Of a stretch of 60,049 bases of DNA, positions 34,122 to 43,229 are shown one piece after another (positions within the stretch are counted from its first letter, which is position 1; the number at the start of each line of letters is the position of its first letter). The notes below the pieces were generated by a model. That model was not told where the DNA came from and did not search any database. It worked only from the letters and a program-made list of their open reading frames with translations. The translations under genes and the position numbers were made by a program. The stretch comes from an uncultured Paracoccaceae bacterium. Lineage in GTDB: Bacteria > Pseudomonadota > Alphaproteobacteria > Rhodobacterales > Rhodobacteraceae. The DNA lies in NCBI GenBank assembly GCA_937146765.1, contig CAKZRP010000045.1:1-60049 (forward strand), read 5' to 3'.

Positions 34122-34229
34122 GCCCTCGCAGGGCGCGCAACCGCGCCGGACCGCAGGGTCCGGCGCCGGGCCCAACGGGAGGCCTTGCATGTGTCATGCA
34201 GGGCCGACGGGCGGGAGCCCCCCGCCCGT
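34122..34229. terminator. Cluster of three GC hairpins between convergent genes
   Basis: GCCCT/AGGGC (34122-34134), a 10-bp stem (34143-34152 with 34157-34166) and a 9-bp stem (34207-34215 with 34221-34229). None has a long T-run. They separate nlpD from the convergent ATPase gene and probably end transcription. The rest of the 296-base gap is GC-rich and holds no gene. Confidence 0.5.
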
Positions 34230-34414
34230 TGCGCAATGAGACCGGGCCGCAGGCGGGCCCTTCACGCGCAGAACGGGGTGTCGAGACCTCAGGCATTGAG
34301 ACCGGGGACGGGGGCGCTCCCGCCCGTTTCCACAGTCGCAGGGCGACGGCCAAAACAGTTGGGCCGCGCGCGCCGCGCGCCATACGGGCGCACGGCGCGG
34401 TCCCGCTGCCGCCC

Positions 34415-35302
34415 TCAGGTCAGCGCAATGCCGTGACGGCCGGCCAAGTCGGTGAAGAACTGCCAGGCCACCCGCCCCGAACGGGCCCCGCGCGTGGCCT
34501 GCCACTCGATCGCCTCGGCGCGCAGGACGTCGGCCTCGACGTTGAGACCATAGGCGGCGCAATAGCCTGCGATCATCGCCAGATAGGCGTCCTGATTGCA
34601 GGGATGGAAGCCGAGCCAGAGGCCGAAGCGATCGGAGAGCGAGACCTTCTCCTCTACCGCCTCGGAGGGGTTGATGGCGCTGGAGCGCTCGTTCTCGATC
34701 ATGTCGCGCGGCATCAGGTGGCGGCGGTTCGAGGTGGCATAGAAGACCACATTCTCCGGTCGCCCTTCGATACCGCCATCCAGCACCGCCTTCAGGCTCT
34801 TGTAATGCTGGTCGTCATGGCTGAACGAGAGGTCGTCGCAGAACAGGACAAACCGGTAGGGCGCGCCGCGCAGATGTCCCAGGAGCCGCGCCACCGAAGG
34901 CAGGTCCTCGCGCTGCAGTTCCACCAGCTTGAGGTCGGGATGATCCGCCAGCAGCGCGCCGTGGATCGCCTTCACCAGCGAGGATTTCCCCATCCCCCGC
35001 GCGCCCCAGAGGAGCGCGTTGTTGGCGGCATGGCCGGCGGCAAAGCGGCAGGTGTTTTCCAGAAGCGTGTCGCGCGAGCGGTCGATGCCGACCAGCAGGT
35101 CGAGGTCGACCCGGTTGATCTGCGGCACCGGTTCCAGCCGGTCCGGGCTGACGTGCCAGACAAAGCCGGAGGCGGCCTCGAAGGCGGGGGTCGCCAGCGG
35201 CGCCGGCGCCATCCGCTCCAGCGCCTCGGCGATGCGTTGCAGCATGTCCTGATCGAGGAGTGCGCTCTTTTGCAGATCCATCGGACTGTCCTTCCCTGTC
35301 AT
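34415..35302 (-). CDS. DUF815-family ATPase
   Basis: Protein of 295 residues. NNALLWGARGMGKSSLVKAI is Walker A and PYRFVLFCDDLSFSHDDQHY includes Walker B; NVVFYATSNRRHLMPRDMIE is the sensor, and EEKVSLSDRFGLWLGFHPCN a hallmark of DUF815 AAA+ proteins. The role is unknown; these cytoplasmic ATPases are widely conserved in proteobacteria. The start at 35302 is a plausible in-frame start; the ATG at 35284, giving MDLQKSALLDQ, is an equally good choice and has AAGGACAG upstream. Confidence 0.85.
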   Translation of the reverse strand: MTGKDSPMDLQKSALLDQDMLQRIAEALERMAPAPLATPAFEAASGFVWHVSPDRLEPVPQINRVDLDLLVGIDRSRDTLLENTCRFAAGHAANNALLWGARGMGKSSLVKAIHGALLADHPDLKLVELQREDLPSVARLLGHLRGAPYRFVLFCDDLSFSHDDQHYKSLKAVLDGGIEGRPENVVFYATSNRRHLMPRDMIENERSSAINPSEAVEEKVSLSDRFGLWLGFHPCNQDAYLAMIAGYCAAYGLNVEADVLRAEAIEWQATRGARSGRVAWQFFTDLAGRHGIALT

Positions 35303-35390
35303 CGAACCCTGTCATCGAATTGCGCCCAGACAAAGCATGTTGCGGCGGCAGCGGCAAGGGCAAGGCCATGCACAGACAGAGGGGACGGTT

Positions 35391-35990
35391 TCAGCGGTCG
35401 TGCATCCCCTTGCCCGCCAGAATGCGGGGCGCGTGTTTCTCCACCCGGGTGGCGCGGGTCGCCGATTGCCTGGCCTGGCCGATATGCAGGAGATAGCCGC
35501 GCTGTCGTCCCGGGCTCAGGGCGTGAAAGGCTGCGGCCAGCTCCGGGTCCGCGTCCAGCCGGGCCAGAAGTTCCTCGGGCCAGTCGAGATCGTCCCCGGC
35601 AAAGGTCACCCGTTTGCCCGCTTGTTCGTTCGCCGCCGCCGCGGCGAGAAAGGCACGGATCGCTGCCGCCTGCGCCGCGACCTCCTGCGCCGAGGTGAAG
35701 CGCATCAGCCGCACCGAACGGGAATGCGGCCCCGGCGCCTGCAAGAGCCCCTGCGGATCCTCGAGCAGCACGCCCTTGAAGAAGGACAGGCCGCAGGCCG
35801 CCTTGAGCGACCAGAGCGTCGCCACATTGCCACCAGCAAACGTGTAACAGGGCGCACGCCATTTGAAGGTCTCTCCCAAGGGAAAGTCCCGCAGGATCTG
35901 CCGCAGCGCCAACAGGGGCGCCTGCCAGAGGCCGGGATCCTGGAAAAAGGCCGCGACCTTCGCCTCGGCCTCTGCTGTTGCCTTGCTCAT
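35391..35990 (-). CDS. YdeI/OmdA-type protein
   Basis: Protein of 199 residues. FKWRAPCYTFAGGNVATLWS and LSFFKGVLLEDPQGLLQAPG match the DUF1801/YdeI N-terminal fold; the C-terminal RVTFAGDDLDWPEELLARLD and FHALSPGRQRGYLLHIGQAR followed by KHAPRILAGKG is the bacteriocin-protection OmdA-like tail. Cytoplasmic, role unclear. ATG 35990 follows GGAGG and was preferred to an in-frame ATG 24 bases upstream. Confidence 0.8.
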   Translation of the reverse strand: MSKATAEAEAKVAAFFQDPGLWQAPLLALRQILRDFPLGETFKWRAPCYTFAGGNVATLWSLKAACGLSFFKGVLLEDPQGLLQAPGPHSRSVRLMRFTSAQEVAAQAAAIRAFLAAAAANEQAGKRVTFAGDDLDWPEELLARLDADPELAAAFHALSPGRQRGYLLHIGQARQSATRATRVEKHAPRILAGKGMHDR

Positions 35991-36049
35991 CCTGTCGCCT
36001 CCTTCGCCTGACACCAGTCCCGCAGCAGTCGGTTCCGCATGGCCCCGGC

Positions 36050-36745
36050 CTAGAGCCGGTAGCCGCCGGAGACGGTCAGCACCTCGCCGGTGATGAAACC
36101 TGCCTCCGGACCGGCGAGGAAGCGCACGGCGCGGGCGATGTCCTGCGGCGTGCCGGGGCGTCCAAGCGCGGTGTCCTTGACGAAAAGCGCGGTCAGCTCG
36201 GCCGAGCGCGGCGCCTCCGGGGTATTGATGGCCCCCGGCGCCACTGCATTGACGCGGATCCCCTGCGGCCCAAGCTCCTTCGCCATCGCCCGGGTCCAGA
36301 GGTTGAGCGCGGCCTTGCTGGCGCCGTAGATGGCCGCATTGCGCGGCGGCAGCTGCGCGTTGATGGAGGAGATATTGACCACCGAGGCCCCCTCGCCAAG
36401 ATAGGGCAGAGCCGCAGCAAGCAGGGCGCCGGGCGCAAGGAGGTTGACCGCCAGCACTTCTACCGCCGTGGCAGGATCAAACTCCTCCTTCGGCGTGGCG
36501 CGCACCAGACCGGCGTTGTTCACGATGAGATCGAGGCGGCCGGTCTCGGCGATCAGCTCCGCAATGAGGCGTTGCGCCGTGTCGGCCTCGGTCAGGTCGC
36601 CCTGCAACACGCGGATCCGAGGCGGAAGCCCCTCGGGACGGGTGCTGTTGCAGGTGATGACCACCTGATGATCGCGGGCCAGATCCTCGGCGATGGCGCG
36701 TCCGAGACCGCGCCCCCCGCCCGTGACCAGAGCGACTTTTTCCAT
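36050..36745 (-). CDS. Short-chain dehydrogenase/reductase
   Basis: Protein of 231 residues, a classical SDR. VALVTGGGRGLGRAIAEDLA binds NAD(P), LDLIVNNAGLV is the NNAG motif, and VVNISSINAQ with IYGASKAAL supplies Ser, Tyr and Lys. PGAINTPEAPR follows. The ATG at 36745 has GGAGGTGG upstream; the long upstream extension of the frame is unconserved. It stands alone and the substrate is unknown. Confidence 0.88.
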   Translation of the reverse strand: MEKVALVTGGGRGLGRAIAEDLARDHQVVITCNSTRPEGLPPRIRVLQGDLTEADTAQRLIAELIAETGRLDLIVNNAGLVRATPKEEFDPATAVEVLAVNLLAPGALLAAALPYLGEGASVVNISSINAQLPPRNAAIYGASKAALNLWTRAMAKELGPQGIRVNAVAPGAINTPEAPRSAELTALFVKDTALGRPGTPQDIARAVRFLAGPEAGFITGEVLTVSGGYRL

Positions 36746-36915
36746 TCCATCCACCTCCACCACCACGTCTTCTTCCCCCGCCCTGCGGGTCATCCCGCAG
36801 GGTCGTTCAACCAAAAGTGTAGCGTTGCCGCGGGCGGGCGGCAAACCCTTGCCGATGGGAGTTTGCGGTGCCGTTTCCCCGCGCGGACCGGCACAAGAGC
36901 AACGGCCCGGAACGC

Positions 36916-36943
36916 AAAACGCGCCCCCGGTGCAAGGGCGCGT
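36916..36943 (-). terminator. Terminator of the tat operon
   Basis: On the minus strand, an 8-bp ACGCGCCC/GGGCGCGT stem (36919-36926 with 36936-36943) followed by TTTT, 29 bases after the tatC stop codon. Confidence 0.7.
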
Positions 36944-36971
36944 CTGCAGGATCCCGGATGAGGGGCGGGGA

Positions 36972-37871
36972 TTACTCTCCCTCGACCTCATCGTCATAAT
37001 AGCCTTCGGCCCGCAATTTGGCCTCTCGCTTCTTCTCGACGCGGGCGACGAGGAAGATCGAGATTTCATAAAGACCATAAACCACGGTGAAGAGGATCAG
37101 CTGGGTCACCACATCCGGCGGCGTCACCAGCGCGGCGAGCACGAGGATGGCCACCACCGCATATTTGCGCACGCCGCCAAGACCAGCGGCACTGACCAGA
37201 CCGGCCTTGCCCATCAGGGTCAGGAGCACCGGCAGCTGGAAGCAGAGCCCAAAGGCCATGATGAACTTGAGCGTGATGTCGAGGCTCTCGTTCACCTTGC
37301 CGAAGAAGGTGATCTTCACCCCTTCGCTGGTCTCCGGCACCATGGCGACATCCACATTGGCCACCCCTTCGGGCATCTCTGCCGCGCGCGACAGGAGGTT
37401 GGCGAAGATCGAGCTCACATCGGCAAAGCCGAGGAAGAACTGCATCGCCAGCGGCGTCACCACGAATTGCGCGAAGGAGGCGCCCAGAAGGAACATGAAG
37501 GGCGAGGCGATCATGAAGGGCAGAAAGGCGCCCTTCTCGCTCTTGTAGAGGCCCGGTGCCACGAACCGCCACAGCTGGTAGCCTATCACGGGAAAGGAGA
37601 GCGCAAAGCCAAAGACCATGGAGATGCGGAACAGGGTGAACAGATATTCCTGCGGCGAGGTATATTGCAGCGTTGGCGAGGGGTCGCCCAGATCGCGCAA
37701 GGTCTGTTCGATCGGATGCACGAGGAACTGCAGGATCGGTTCCGCCACCATGAAGGCGAGGATGATCCCCACGGCAAAGGCGATCACCGCGCGGATGAGA
37801 CGGGTGCGCAGCTCCGCCAGATGCTCGATCAGCGGGGCTGTGGACTCGTCGATGTCGTCGGTCTGGCTCAT
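36972..37871 (-). CDS. tatC: Sec-independent translocase subunit TatC
   Basis: Protein of 299 residues with six membrane segments. [20 protein letters not shown] is the TatC cytoplasmic N-terminus that reads the twin-arginine signal; [20 protein letters not shown] and [14 protein letters not shown] follow. TatC is the receptor for folded proteins exported through Tat. A loop of about 30 residues ([20 protein letters not shown]) enlarges a periplasmic segment. It overlaps tatB by 4 bases. Confidence 0.95.
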   Translation of the reverse strand: MSQTDDIDESTAPLIEHLAELRTRLIRAVIAFAVGIILAFMVAEPILQFLVHPIEQTLRDLGDPSPTLQYTSPQEYLFTLFRISMVFGFALSFPVIGYQLWRFVAPGLYKSEKGAFLPFMIASPFMFLLGASFAQFVVTPLAMQFFLGFADVSSIFANLLSRAAEMPEGVANVDVAMVPETSEGVKITFFGKVNESLDITLKFIMAFGLCFQLPVLLTLMGKAGLVSAAGLGGVRKYAVVAILVLAALVTPPDVVTQLILFTVVYGLYEISIFLVARVEKKREAKLRAEGYYDDEVEGE

Positions 37872-38371
37872 GCCTTGGTCTCACTGTCGGGGGCGGGCGT
37901 CTCCACCGCCTTGGCGGTGGCAGCAGGGGCGGACAGCGCCGCTTCGGCCTCCTCGGCCTTGGCCAGCGCCTCTGCCGCCTCGCGCGCCTTTCGATCCGCT
38001 GCGGCCCGTGCAGTGGCAGCCTGGATCTTCTTTGCACTATCGGCCCGTTCTGCGGCCAGCTTGCCGGTCTCGCTCGCGGGGTCGTATTTCGTCGGGTCGA
38101 GCCCTTTGGTCAGGTCGCGGGTGGCATCCTTCAGCCCGTCAAACGCAGCCCCCATGGGATTGGTGGCGGTCTTGAAGGATTTCTTGATGTCATTGACGCC
38201 GCTGTCCTGCGCTGCGTCTTCCATTGCGCGACTGAACTCCCGCGCCATGCCACGGGCCTTGCCCACGAACCGGCCCACGTTGCGGAACAACAGGGGCAGG
38301 TCCTTGGGGCCGACCACGATCAGCGCGACAACGCCGATGACCAGAAGCTCACTCCAGCCAAGATCGAACAT
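37868..38371 (-). CDS. tatB: Sec-independent translocase subunit TatB
   Basis: Protein of 167 residues. [20 protein letters not shown] with GPKDLP is the TatB membrane anchor and hinge; the amphipathic helix follows and then a long alanine/lysine-rich tail. TatB joins TatC in substrate recognition. 7 bases separate its start from the tatA stop codon. Confidence 0.93.
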   Translation of the reverse strand: MFDLGWSELLVIGVVALIVVGPKDLPLLFRNVGRFVGKARGMAREFSRAMEDAAQDSGVNDIKKSFKTATNPMGAAFDGLKDATRDLTKGLDPTKYDPASETGKLAAERADSAKKIQAATARAAADRKAREAAEALAKAEEAEAALSAPAATAKAVETPAPDSETKA

Positions 38372-38378
38372 CTAGTGC

Positions 38379-38594
38379 TTAGACCTTGTCTTTTTCGGTG
38401 GCGGGCGTGATGTCCTTGGCGTCCGCTGCGGCCTCGTCCTCGAGTTCCTTGGAGCCTTCGTTGATGCCCTTCTTGAAGGAGGTGATGCCCTTGCCGACTT
38501 CGCCCATCAGCGAGGAGATCTTGCCGCGGCCGAAGAGAACCAGAACCACGACCGCGATGAGGAGAATGCCGGGAAGACCGATGTTGTTGAGCAT
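38379..38594 (-). CDS. tatA: Sec-independent translocase subunit TatA
   Basis: Protein of 71 residues. [20 protein letters not shown] gives the anchor and the FGRGK hinge, followed by [20 protein letters not shown]. TatA polymerises to form the passage. The start ATG at 38594 has AAAGGCAC upstream; the frame is open for another 60 residues of unconserved sequence. First gene of tatABC. Confidence 0.93.
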   Translation of the reverse strand: MLNNIGLPGILLIAVVVLVLFGRGKISSLMGEVGKGITSFKKGINEGSKELEDEAAADAKDITPATEKDKV

Positions 38595-38771
38595 GGGATG
38601 TGCCTTTCGTTGTGCCTTGCGGCCCGGGACGCGCGAGACTGCGCCGCAGGGCCGAATGTCAGTTGTCCTGCCCCCGTAGATACGCCCAAGCCGGTCGCGG
38701 GCAAAGCGGATGCGGCCCTTCGGTGCCGGTCGAGACGGGGAAAAACGCCAGAATCTGCGAGGCTGCGTTTT

Positions 38772-38795
38772 CAACTGACAGGTTTATGTCAGTTG
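38772..38795. promoter_or_regulatory. Operator-like inverted repeat between tatA and the 38848 gene
   Basis: CAACTGACA (38772-38780) and TGTCAGTTG (38787-38795) form a perfect 9-bp inverted repeat with a 6-base spacer, 53 bases before the start codon at 38848. TGTCAGTTG occurs again at 38657-38665 on the tatA side. Confidence 0.5.
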
Positions 38796-38847
38796 GACTG
38801 TGACAGAAAGGGGCCATTGCAACTGTCATGACCCGAAGGATGAGACA

Positions 38848-39171
38848 ATGACGAACAGAGTGGTGGAAGTGGTGACCTTCAAGCTGATGCCGGGGGTGAG
38901 CGATGCGGACTATGTGGAGGCGACGGCGAAGACTGGCGAGTTCATCGGCCGGATGCGCGGGTTCATCGATCGGCGGCTGTCCAAGGGGGCCGACGGAGTC
39001 TGGATGGACTATGTGATCTGGGCCGATCTGGCCGCGGCCCGGGAGGCCGGTGCCAAGTTCCCGCAGGCCGAGTGCACCGCCGATGTGATCCGCATGATCG
39101 ACCCGGCAACGCTGGTGATGCGGCATGAGACCCAGATGTGGGTGGCGGAACCGGCTTTTGCCATGGGCTGA
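38848..39171 (+). CDS. Small ABM/Dabb-like protein
   Basis: Protein of 107 residues. VVEVVTFKLMPGVSDADYVE, FIDRRLSKGADGVWMDYVIW and HETQMWV suggest the dimeric ferredoxin-like alpha+beta barrel of antibiotic biosynthesis monooxygenase-type proteins. No cofactor site is visible. It precedes a WYL/YafY-type regulator on the same strand and has an operator-like repeat upstream, so both may form a self-regulated pair. Confidence 0.55.
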   Translation: MTNRVVEVVTFKLMPGVSDADYVEATAKTGEFIGRMRGFIDRRLSKGADGVWMDYVIWADLAAAREAGAKFPQAECTADVIRMIDPATLVMRHETQMWVAEPAFAMG

Positions 39172-39217
39172 GCGATTGGCTTGACCCCAAGGGGCGCGAC
39201 AGGCGAAAGATCACACC

Positions 39218-39925
39218 ATGCGCCGCACAGATCGCCTCTTTGAAATCATCCAGATCCTGCGCGACGGGCGCTTGCACCGCGCGCAGGATATCGCCGCGCG
39301 GCTGGAGGTCTCCACCCGCACCATCTATCGCGACATGGACACGCTGGTCGCCTCCGGCGTGCCGGTCGAGGGCGAGCGCGGCGTCGGCTACATGGTGCGC
39401 GAGGCGATCACCCTGCCGCCCCTGACCCTGACCCCGGCGGAACTCGAAGCGCTGAACCTCGGCATGGCGATCGTGGCGGAGGCGGCGGATGCGGAATTGA
39501 AGGCGGCAGCAGAATCGCTGGCGGCCAAGGTCGATGCGGTGCTGCCGGTGGAGACGGTCGCAGAGGCGGAGGCCTGGAAATTCGCGGTCTATCCCTTTGC
39601 CAATGCGGCGCGGGGCTTTGCCCATATGCCGGCGCTGCGGGCGGCGATCAAGGCGCGGCAGAAGCTCCACCTGCGCTATCGCCGCATCGACGGCACCCTC
39701 ACCGAACGGGTGATCCGCCCCTTGCATATGGAATACTGGGGCCGGGTCTGGACCCTGACCGCCTGGTGCGAGACGCGCGGCGATTTCCGGGTGTTCCGGG
39801 TCGACCTGATCGAGGCCGCCGAGGCGCTGCCGGAACTCTTCGTCGACGAGCCGGGCAAGCGGTTGCAGGATTACCAGGCCTGCGAGGCGGCGCGCCATCG
39901 CGGAGGTGACGCGCCTGCTTCGTGA
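39218..39925 (+). CDS. YafY-type transcriptional regulator (HTH-11 plus WYL)
   Basis: Protein of 235 residues. RRTDRLFEIIQILRDGRLHR then AQDIAARLEVSTRTIYRDMD is the DeoR-like N-terminal winged helix-turn-helix; the C-terminal WYL domain shows KLHLRYRRIDGTLTERVIRP then LHMEYWGRVWTLTAWCETRG and FRVFRVDLIE. It likely represses or activates the preceding small gene in response to an unknown ligand. It is convergent with the GNAT gene. Confidence 0.87.
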   Translation: MRRTDRLFEIIQILRDGRLHRAQDIAARLEVSTRTIYRDMDTLVASGVPVEGERGVGYMVREAITLPPLTLTPAELEALNLGMAIVAEAADAELKAAAESLAAKVDAVLPVETVAEAEAWKFAVYPFANAARGFAHMPALRAAIKARQKLHLRYRRIDGTLTERVIRPLHMEYWGRVWTLTAWCETRGDFRVFRVDLIEAAEALPELFVDEPGKRLQDYQACEAARHRGGDAPAS

Positions 39926-39936
39926 GCCAGGGCGGC

Positions 39937-40788
39937 CTAGCCCAGTTCGAAACTGGTCACGCCAAAGATCAGATCGCGCGCCACCTCGGGCTTGCGACCC
40001 CGGTACATCCGCGCGGTCTCAAAGACCGGCGCCAGGCCGAGATCGCGGGCCAGCGCCACCGCGGCACCATTAGGCTCCGGCACGTCGATAAAGATTTCCT
40101 CGCCCGCCGGCCAGTCGCGCAAGAGACCAACCAGAACCGCCACGGCAGCCGCCCGCGAGGTGGCCACCAGCGGCGCGATCTTTGCACCGGTCTGGCAGCG
40201 CCGCAGGGTGCCGAAAGCGCAGATATGCCCTTCGTCATAGGCAGCGATGCTGACATGTCCGGGTGCGCTCAGCCAGGCCTGCCAGAAATCGGGACGCGGG
40301 GCAGGAAACACCCGCGCATCCAGCGCCGCCACATCCGAGGTCACCCCGTCGAGCCAAGTGAGGGTGAAATCATCCGAGGGTTTCAGCCCGGTCTTCGGCA
40401 CCCCGCCAAAGCGGATGTTGCGCCAGGCGAGGTCAAAGCCGCTGCGGCGGTAATTCTCCTGCTGGTCCACCACCCCGTCGAGGCCGACTGTGCGATGGCC
40501 GGCATGGTCGAGCGCTCGCTGCCAGAGGGCAAACCCGTGCCCCTTCCCGCGGTGGGCGGGATCCACAATGTAGAACCCGAGAAAGGCAAAGGCCTCGCCA
40601 TAGGTCACCACCGAGATGCAGGCGATCATGCGCCCGTCGAGAAACGCGCCGAAAAAGCCCTGAGGATCCTGCGCCGCGAAACAGGAGGCATCCTGTCGCC
40701 CCGGATTCCAGCCCTCGCGCGCGGCCCAGGCCACGGCCTCCTCGATTTCTGCCCCTGTCAGAACCCGGATCTCTGCCAGCTCACTCAT
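39937..40788 (-). CDS. GNAT-family N-acetyltransferase (two-domain)
   Basis: Protein of 283 residues. FLGFYIVDPAHRGKGHGFAL is the acetyl-CoA-binding motif A of the first GNAT domain; the second half (FTLTWLDGVTSDVAALDARV onward, GEEIFIDVPEPNGAAVALAR) resembles the extra acetyltransferase-18 domain found after such units. Acts in the cytoplasm on an unknown amine. Convergent with the WYL regulator gene. Confidence 0.83.
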   Translation of the reverse strand: MSELAEIRVLTGAEIEEAVAWAAREGWNPGRQDASCFAAQDPQGFFGAFLDGRMIACISVVTYGEAFAFLGFYIVDPAHRGKGHGFALWQRALDHAGHRTVGLDGVVDQQENYRRSGFDLAWRNIRFGGVPKTGLKPSDDFTLTWLDGVTSDVAALDARVFPAPRPDFWQAWLSAPGHVSIAAYDEGHICAFGTLRRCQTGAKIAPLVATSRAAAVAVLVGLLRDWPAGEEIFIDVPEPNGAAVALARDLGLAPVFETARMYRGRKPEVARDLIFGVTSFELG

Positions 40789-40883
40789 CGCGCCCTCCCT
40801 TGCAACGGTCCGACGGGTATTTCAGGTCAATGTGTCAGGCCCTTGTCAGTTTCGTCCCCGACCCCAACAATGCCCCCCGGATC

Positions 40884-42056
40884 TCAGCGAGGAAAGACAA
40901 AACAGCGGTTGCGCGGCAGGGTGAGCCACATTACCCGGCCCTCGGCGGGCAGGAATACATTGGGCACCGTCACTTTCAGCACCGACCCGTCGAAGTCCAT
41001 GCGGAATTCCACCAGGCTCTCGTTGCCGAGAAACCGCGCCCGCTGCACCACGCCGCGCGCCGCCACCCCGTCGCGGGCGGTGGCCTCCGGGCCGCTGCCG
41101 TTGCGGTCGAAGTCGAGGCGGATGTGCTGAGGCCGGAAGACGATCTCCACCGCCGCGCCATCGGGATAGCCCGGGGCAAGAAACTGGCCGAAGGGCGTCT
41201 GCGCCAAGGCTCCGTTCACCGTCGCGGGCAGCGTGTTGACATCGGAAAAGAAGGCCACGGCGGCCTTGTCCACCGGGCGGGTATAGACGTTGTAGGGCGC
41301 GCCCTGCTGCACGATCCGCCCGTCGCGCATCAGCGCGATCTCGTCGGCCATGCGCATGGCCTCTTCCGGCTCGTGGGTGACCAGCAGCACCGCGGTATCC
41401 TCCTCCTTCAACAGGCTCAGGGTCTCGTCGCGGATCCCGTCGCGCAGCCGGTTATCGAGACCGGAGAAGGGTTCGTCCATCAGCATGATCTTGGGGCGCG
41501 GCGCCAGGGCGCGGGCCAGTGCCACACGCTGCTGCTCGCCCCCCGACAGCTCGTGCGGGTAATCGTCGATGTAGCGCCCGAGAGAGACGCGATCCAGCAG
41601 CTCCCGCGCGCGGGCCCGTTTCTGCTCCTTTGGTCCCTTGAGGCCAAAGGCCACGTTGTCGCCGACCGTCAGATGCGGAAACAGGGCGAAATCCTGAAAC
41701 ATCAGCCCGATCTCGCGCCGCTCCGGCGGCACCCGGAAGACGGTGTCGCAGATCAGCTTGCCATCGACAAAGATCTGCCCTTCGTCCTGCATCTCCACCC
41801 CGGCGATGATCCGCAGCGTGGTGGATTTGCCGCAGCCCGACGGCCCGAGGAGGCAGGTCACCTGCCCCGGCAAGACCCGCAGCGAGACGTCATCAACCAC
41901 CGCGCGCCCCTCGAAGTTGCGGCGCAGGTTGCGGATCTCCAGCCGTGGCGTGCCCTCGTATTCCTCGGCCTGCTGCGGCGTCAGCGGCGCTTGCATTCTG
42001 GTCTGGGGCATTGCGGGGGCCTTGTCCTGTGTCTGAGGAAACCCATCGGATTTCAT
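40884..42056 (-). CDS. ABC transporter ATP-binding protein with TOBE domain (FbpC/PotA type)
   Basis: Protein of 390 residues. Walker A is LLGPSGCGKSTTLRIIAGV, the signature LSGGEQQRVALARALA, Walker B IMLMDEPFSGLD, then a C-terminal TOBE-like domain (VEIVFRPQHIRLDFDRNGSG; VQRARFLGNESLVEFRMDFD). FbpC-type proteins energise uptake of iron(III) or polyamines. No permease or binding-protein gene is adjacent, so its partners must lie elsewhere. ATG 42056 was chosen over a TTG 12 bases upstream. Confidence 0.85.
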   Translation of the reverse strand: MKSDGFPQTQDKAPAMPQTRMQAPLTPQQAEEYEGTPRLEIRNLRRNFEGRAVVDDVSLRVLPGQVTCLLGPSGCGKSTTLRIIAGVEMQDEGQIFVDGKLICDTVFRVPPERREIGLMFQDFALFPHLTVGDNVAFGLKGPKEQKRARARELLDRVSLGRYIDDYPHELSGGEQQRVALARALAPRPKIMLMDEPFSGLDNRLRDGIRDETLSLLKEEDTAVLLVTHEPEEAMRMADEIALMRDGRIVQQGAPYNVYTRPVDKAAVAFFSDVNTLPATVNGALAQTPFGQFLAPGYPDGAAVEIVFRPQHIRLDFDRNGSGPEATARDGVAARGVVQRARFLGNESLVEFRMDFDGSVLKVTVPNVFLPAEGRVMWLTLPRNRCFVFPR

Positions 42057-42107
42057 GGCTGATAACAAGGGGGGGCGAGGCGTGCAAGCGCGCCCCCGCC
42101 CTGCAGG

Positions 42108-43226
42108 CTAACGGGTGAAGTCGACGGTGCCCTCGGCGCGGGGCTGGCCGTTCACCATCAGGGTGACGCGATGCGGCCCCGGCTGAAGGGTGAAGGTGCT
42201 GGCCTGCGCCTTCAGCGGATGCGACTTGGCAAGGTGCAGGGCCTCTGCCCCGAGGCGACCCTGTTTCCACTTGAAGACCTTGGTGGAGGTCCGCCCTCCT
42301 GCCCGCTGGAAGGTCAGCGCATAATCCACCAGCACCCGCGCGCCCTTTGGCCCGCTGAGGCTGCACTGAAGCTCCAGCCGGTCGCCGATCCTCACCCTCT
42401 GCGGCAGGGAAAGCTCCGCCCGGAGCGCCAGTTTCGGATCATAGCCGAGAAGCGTCAGGGCGCGGGGATCCCCGGCCTTGACCAGGCCGCGCAGGGCGTG
42501 GGAGGTGATCCAGTCCAGCTCTTTCTGCGACTGCAGCCCCTGCCCTTGCCAATTGGTCAGGCAATCGACCACCTGTTGCGGATCGCTCTTGGCGATATCG
42601 TTCAGGTGATTGGCGACGGAGCGGGTGACGAAGCGCGCCCTGTCCCCGTGCAGGGCGTCGAGCACCGGCAGCGTGGCCCTGGGCGGCAGGCCCACCGCCA
42701 ACCCCCAGGGCAGGCGCGGACGTGTGCCTTCGGAGGCAAAGCGGCGCACGTGGTAGCTGTCGTGACCGGTCCAGTCCAGCATCCGCGCCAGCACCGGCTC
42801 GGGCCAGCGTTTCAGCAGCGGGCGGATCGCGTATTCCATCGAGAACCGCTGGGTGATCTCCTCCAGCAGGTCGAGCGCGAGGGGCAGATCCGCCTCCGTT
42901 TCGGTCAGCGCGCTCACCCATTCGCCCAAAGGCGCAAAGATGAAATCGCCGAAATCGTCGTCGGTCAGAGCCGGGTCGAGCGGCGGTGGCAGGGCGCGAC
43001 GGATCACCGGGGCGACCGTTTCCAGCGCCCCCGGCACATGCGCCGCCAGACAGTCGGCGATCCAGTGGATGCGCGCTTTCAGCTCCAGTTCCGGCAGGCG
43101 CCCCATCACCGCGGCCTCAAAGGCGGCGGCGTCAAAAGCGACATCGGCTCCGGCAAAAAGACCCGCCAGATAGCGGGTCTTGTCGCGGTTAAACAGCTGA
43201 TCCTTCAGTGAAAACCCTTCGGCCAT
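42108..43226 (-). CDS. DNA alkylation repair / HEAT-repeat protein
   Basis: Protein of 372 residues. LIEL-type HEAT repeats run through the middle: HDSYHVRRFASEGTRPRLPW, VANHLNDIAKSDPQQVVDCL and LDWITSHALRGLVKAGDPRA are typical of AlkD-like glycosylases. The C-terminal 100 residues (FTLQPGPHRVTLMVNGQPRA) form an unrelated beta domain seen in this subgroup. It may remove alkylated bases, but I cannot point to the catalytic aspartate with confidence. The SDR stop codon is 4 bases downstream of this gene's upstream end; both are on the minus strand. Confidence 0.75.
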   Translation of the reverse strand: MAEGFSLKDQLFNRDKTRYLAGLFAGADVAFDAAAFEAAVMGRLPELELKARIHWIADCLAAHVPGALETVAPVIRRALPPPLDPALTDDDFGDFIFAPLGEWVSALTETEADLPLALDLLEEITQRFSMEYAIRPLLKRWPEPVLARMLDWTGHDSYHVRRFASEGTRPRLPWGLAVGLPPRATLPVLDALHGDRARFVTRSVANHLNDIAKSDPQQVVDCLTNWQGQGLQSQKELDWITSHALRGLVKAGDPRALTLLGYDPKLALRAELSLPQRVRIGDRLELQCSLSGPKGARVLVDYALTFQRAGGRTSTKVFKWKQGRLGAEALHLAKSHPLKAQASTFTLQPGPHRVTLMVNGQPRAEGTVDFTR

Positions 43227-43229
43227 GGA

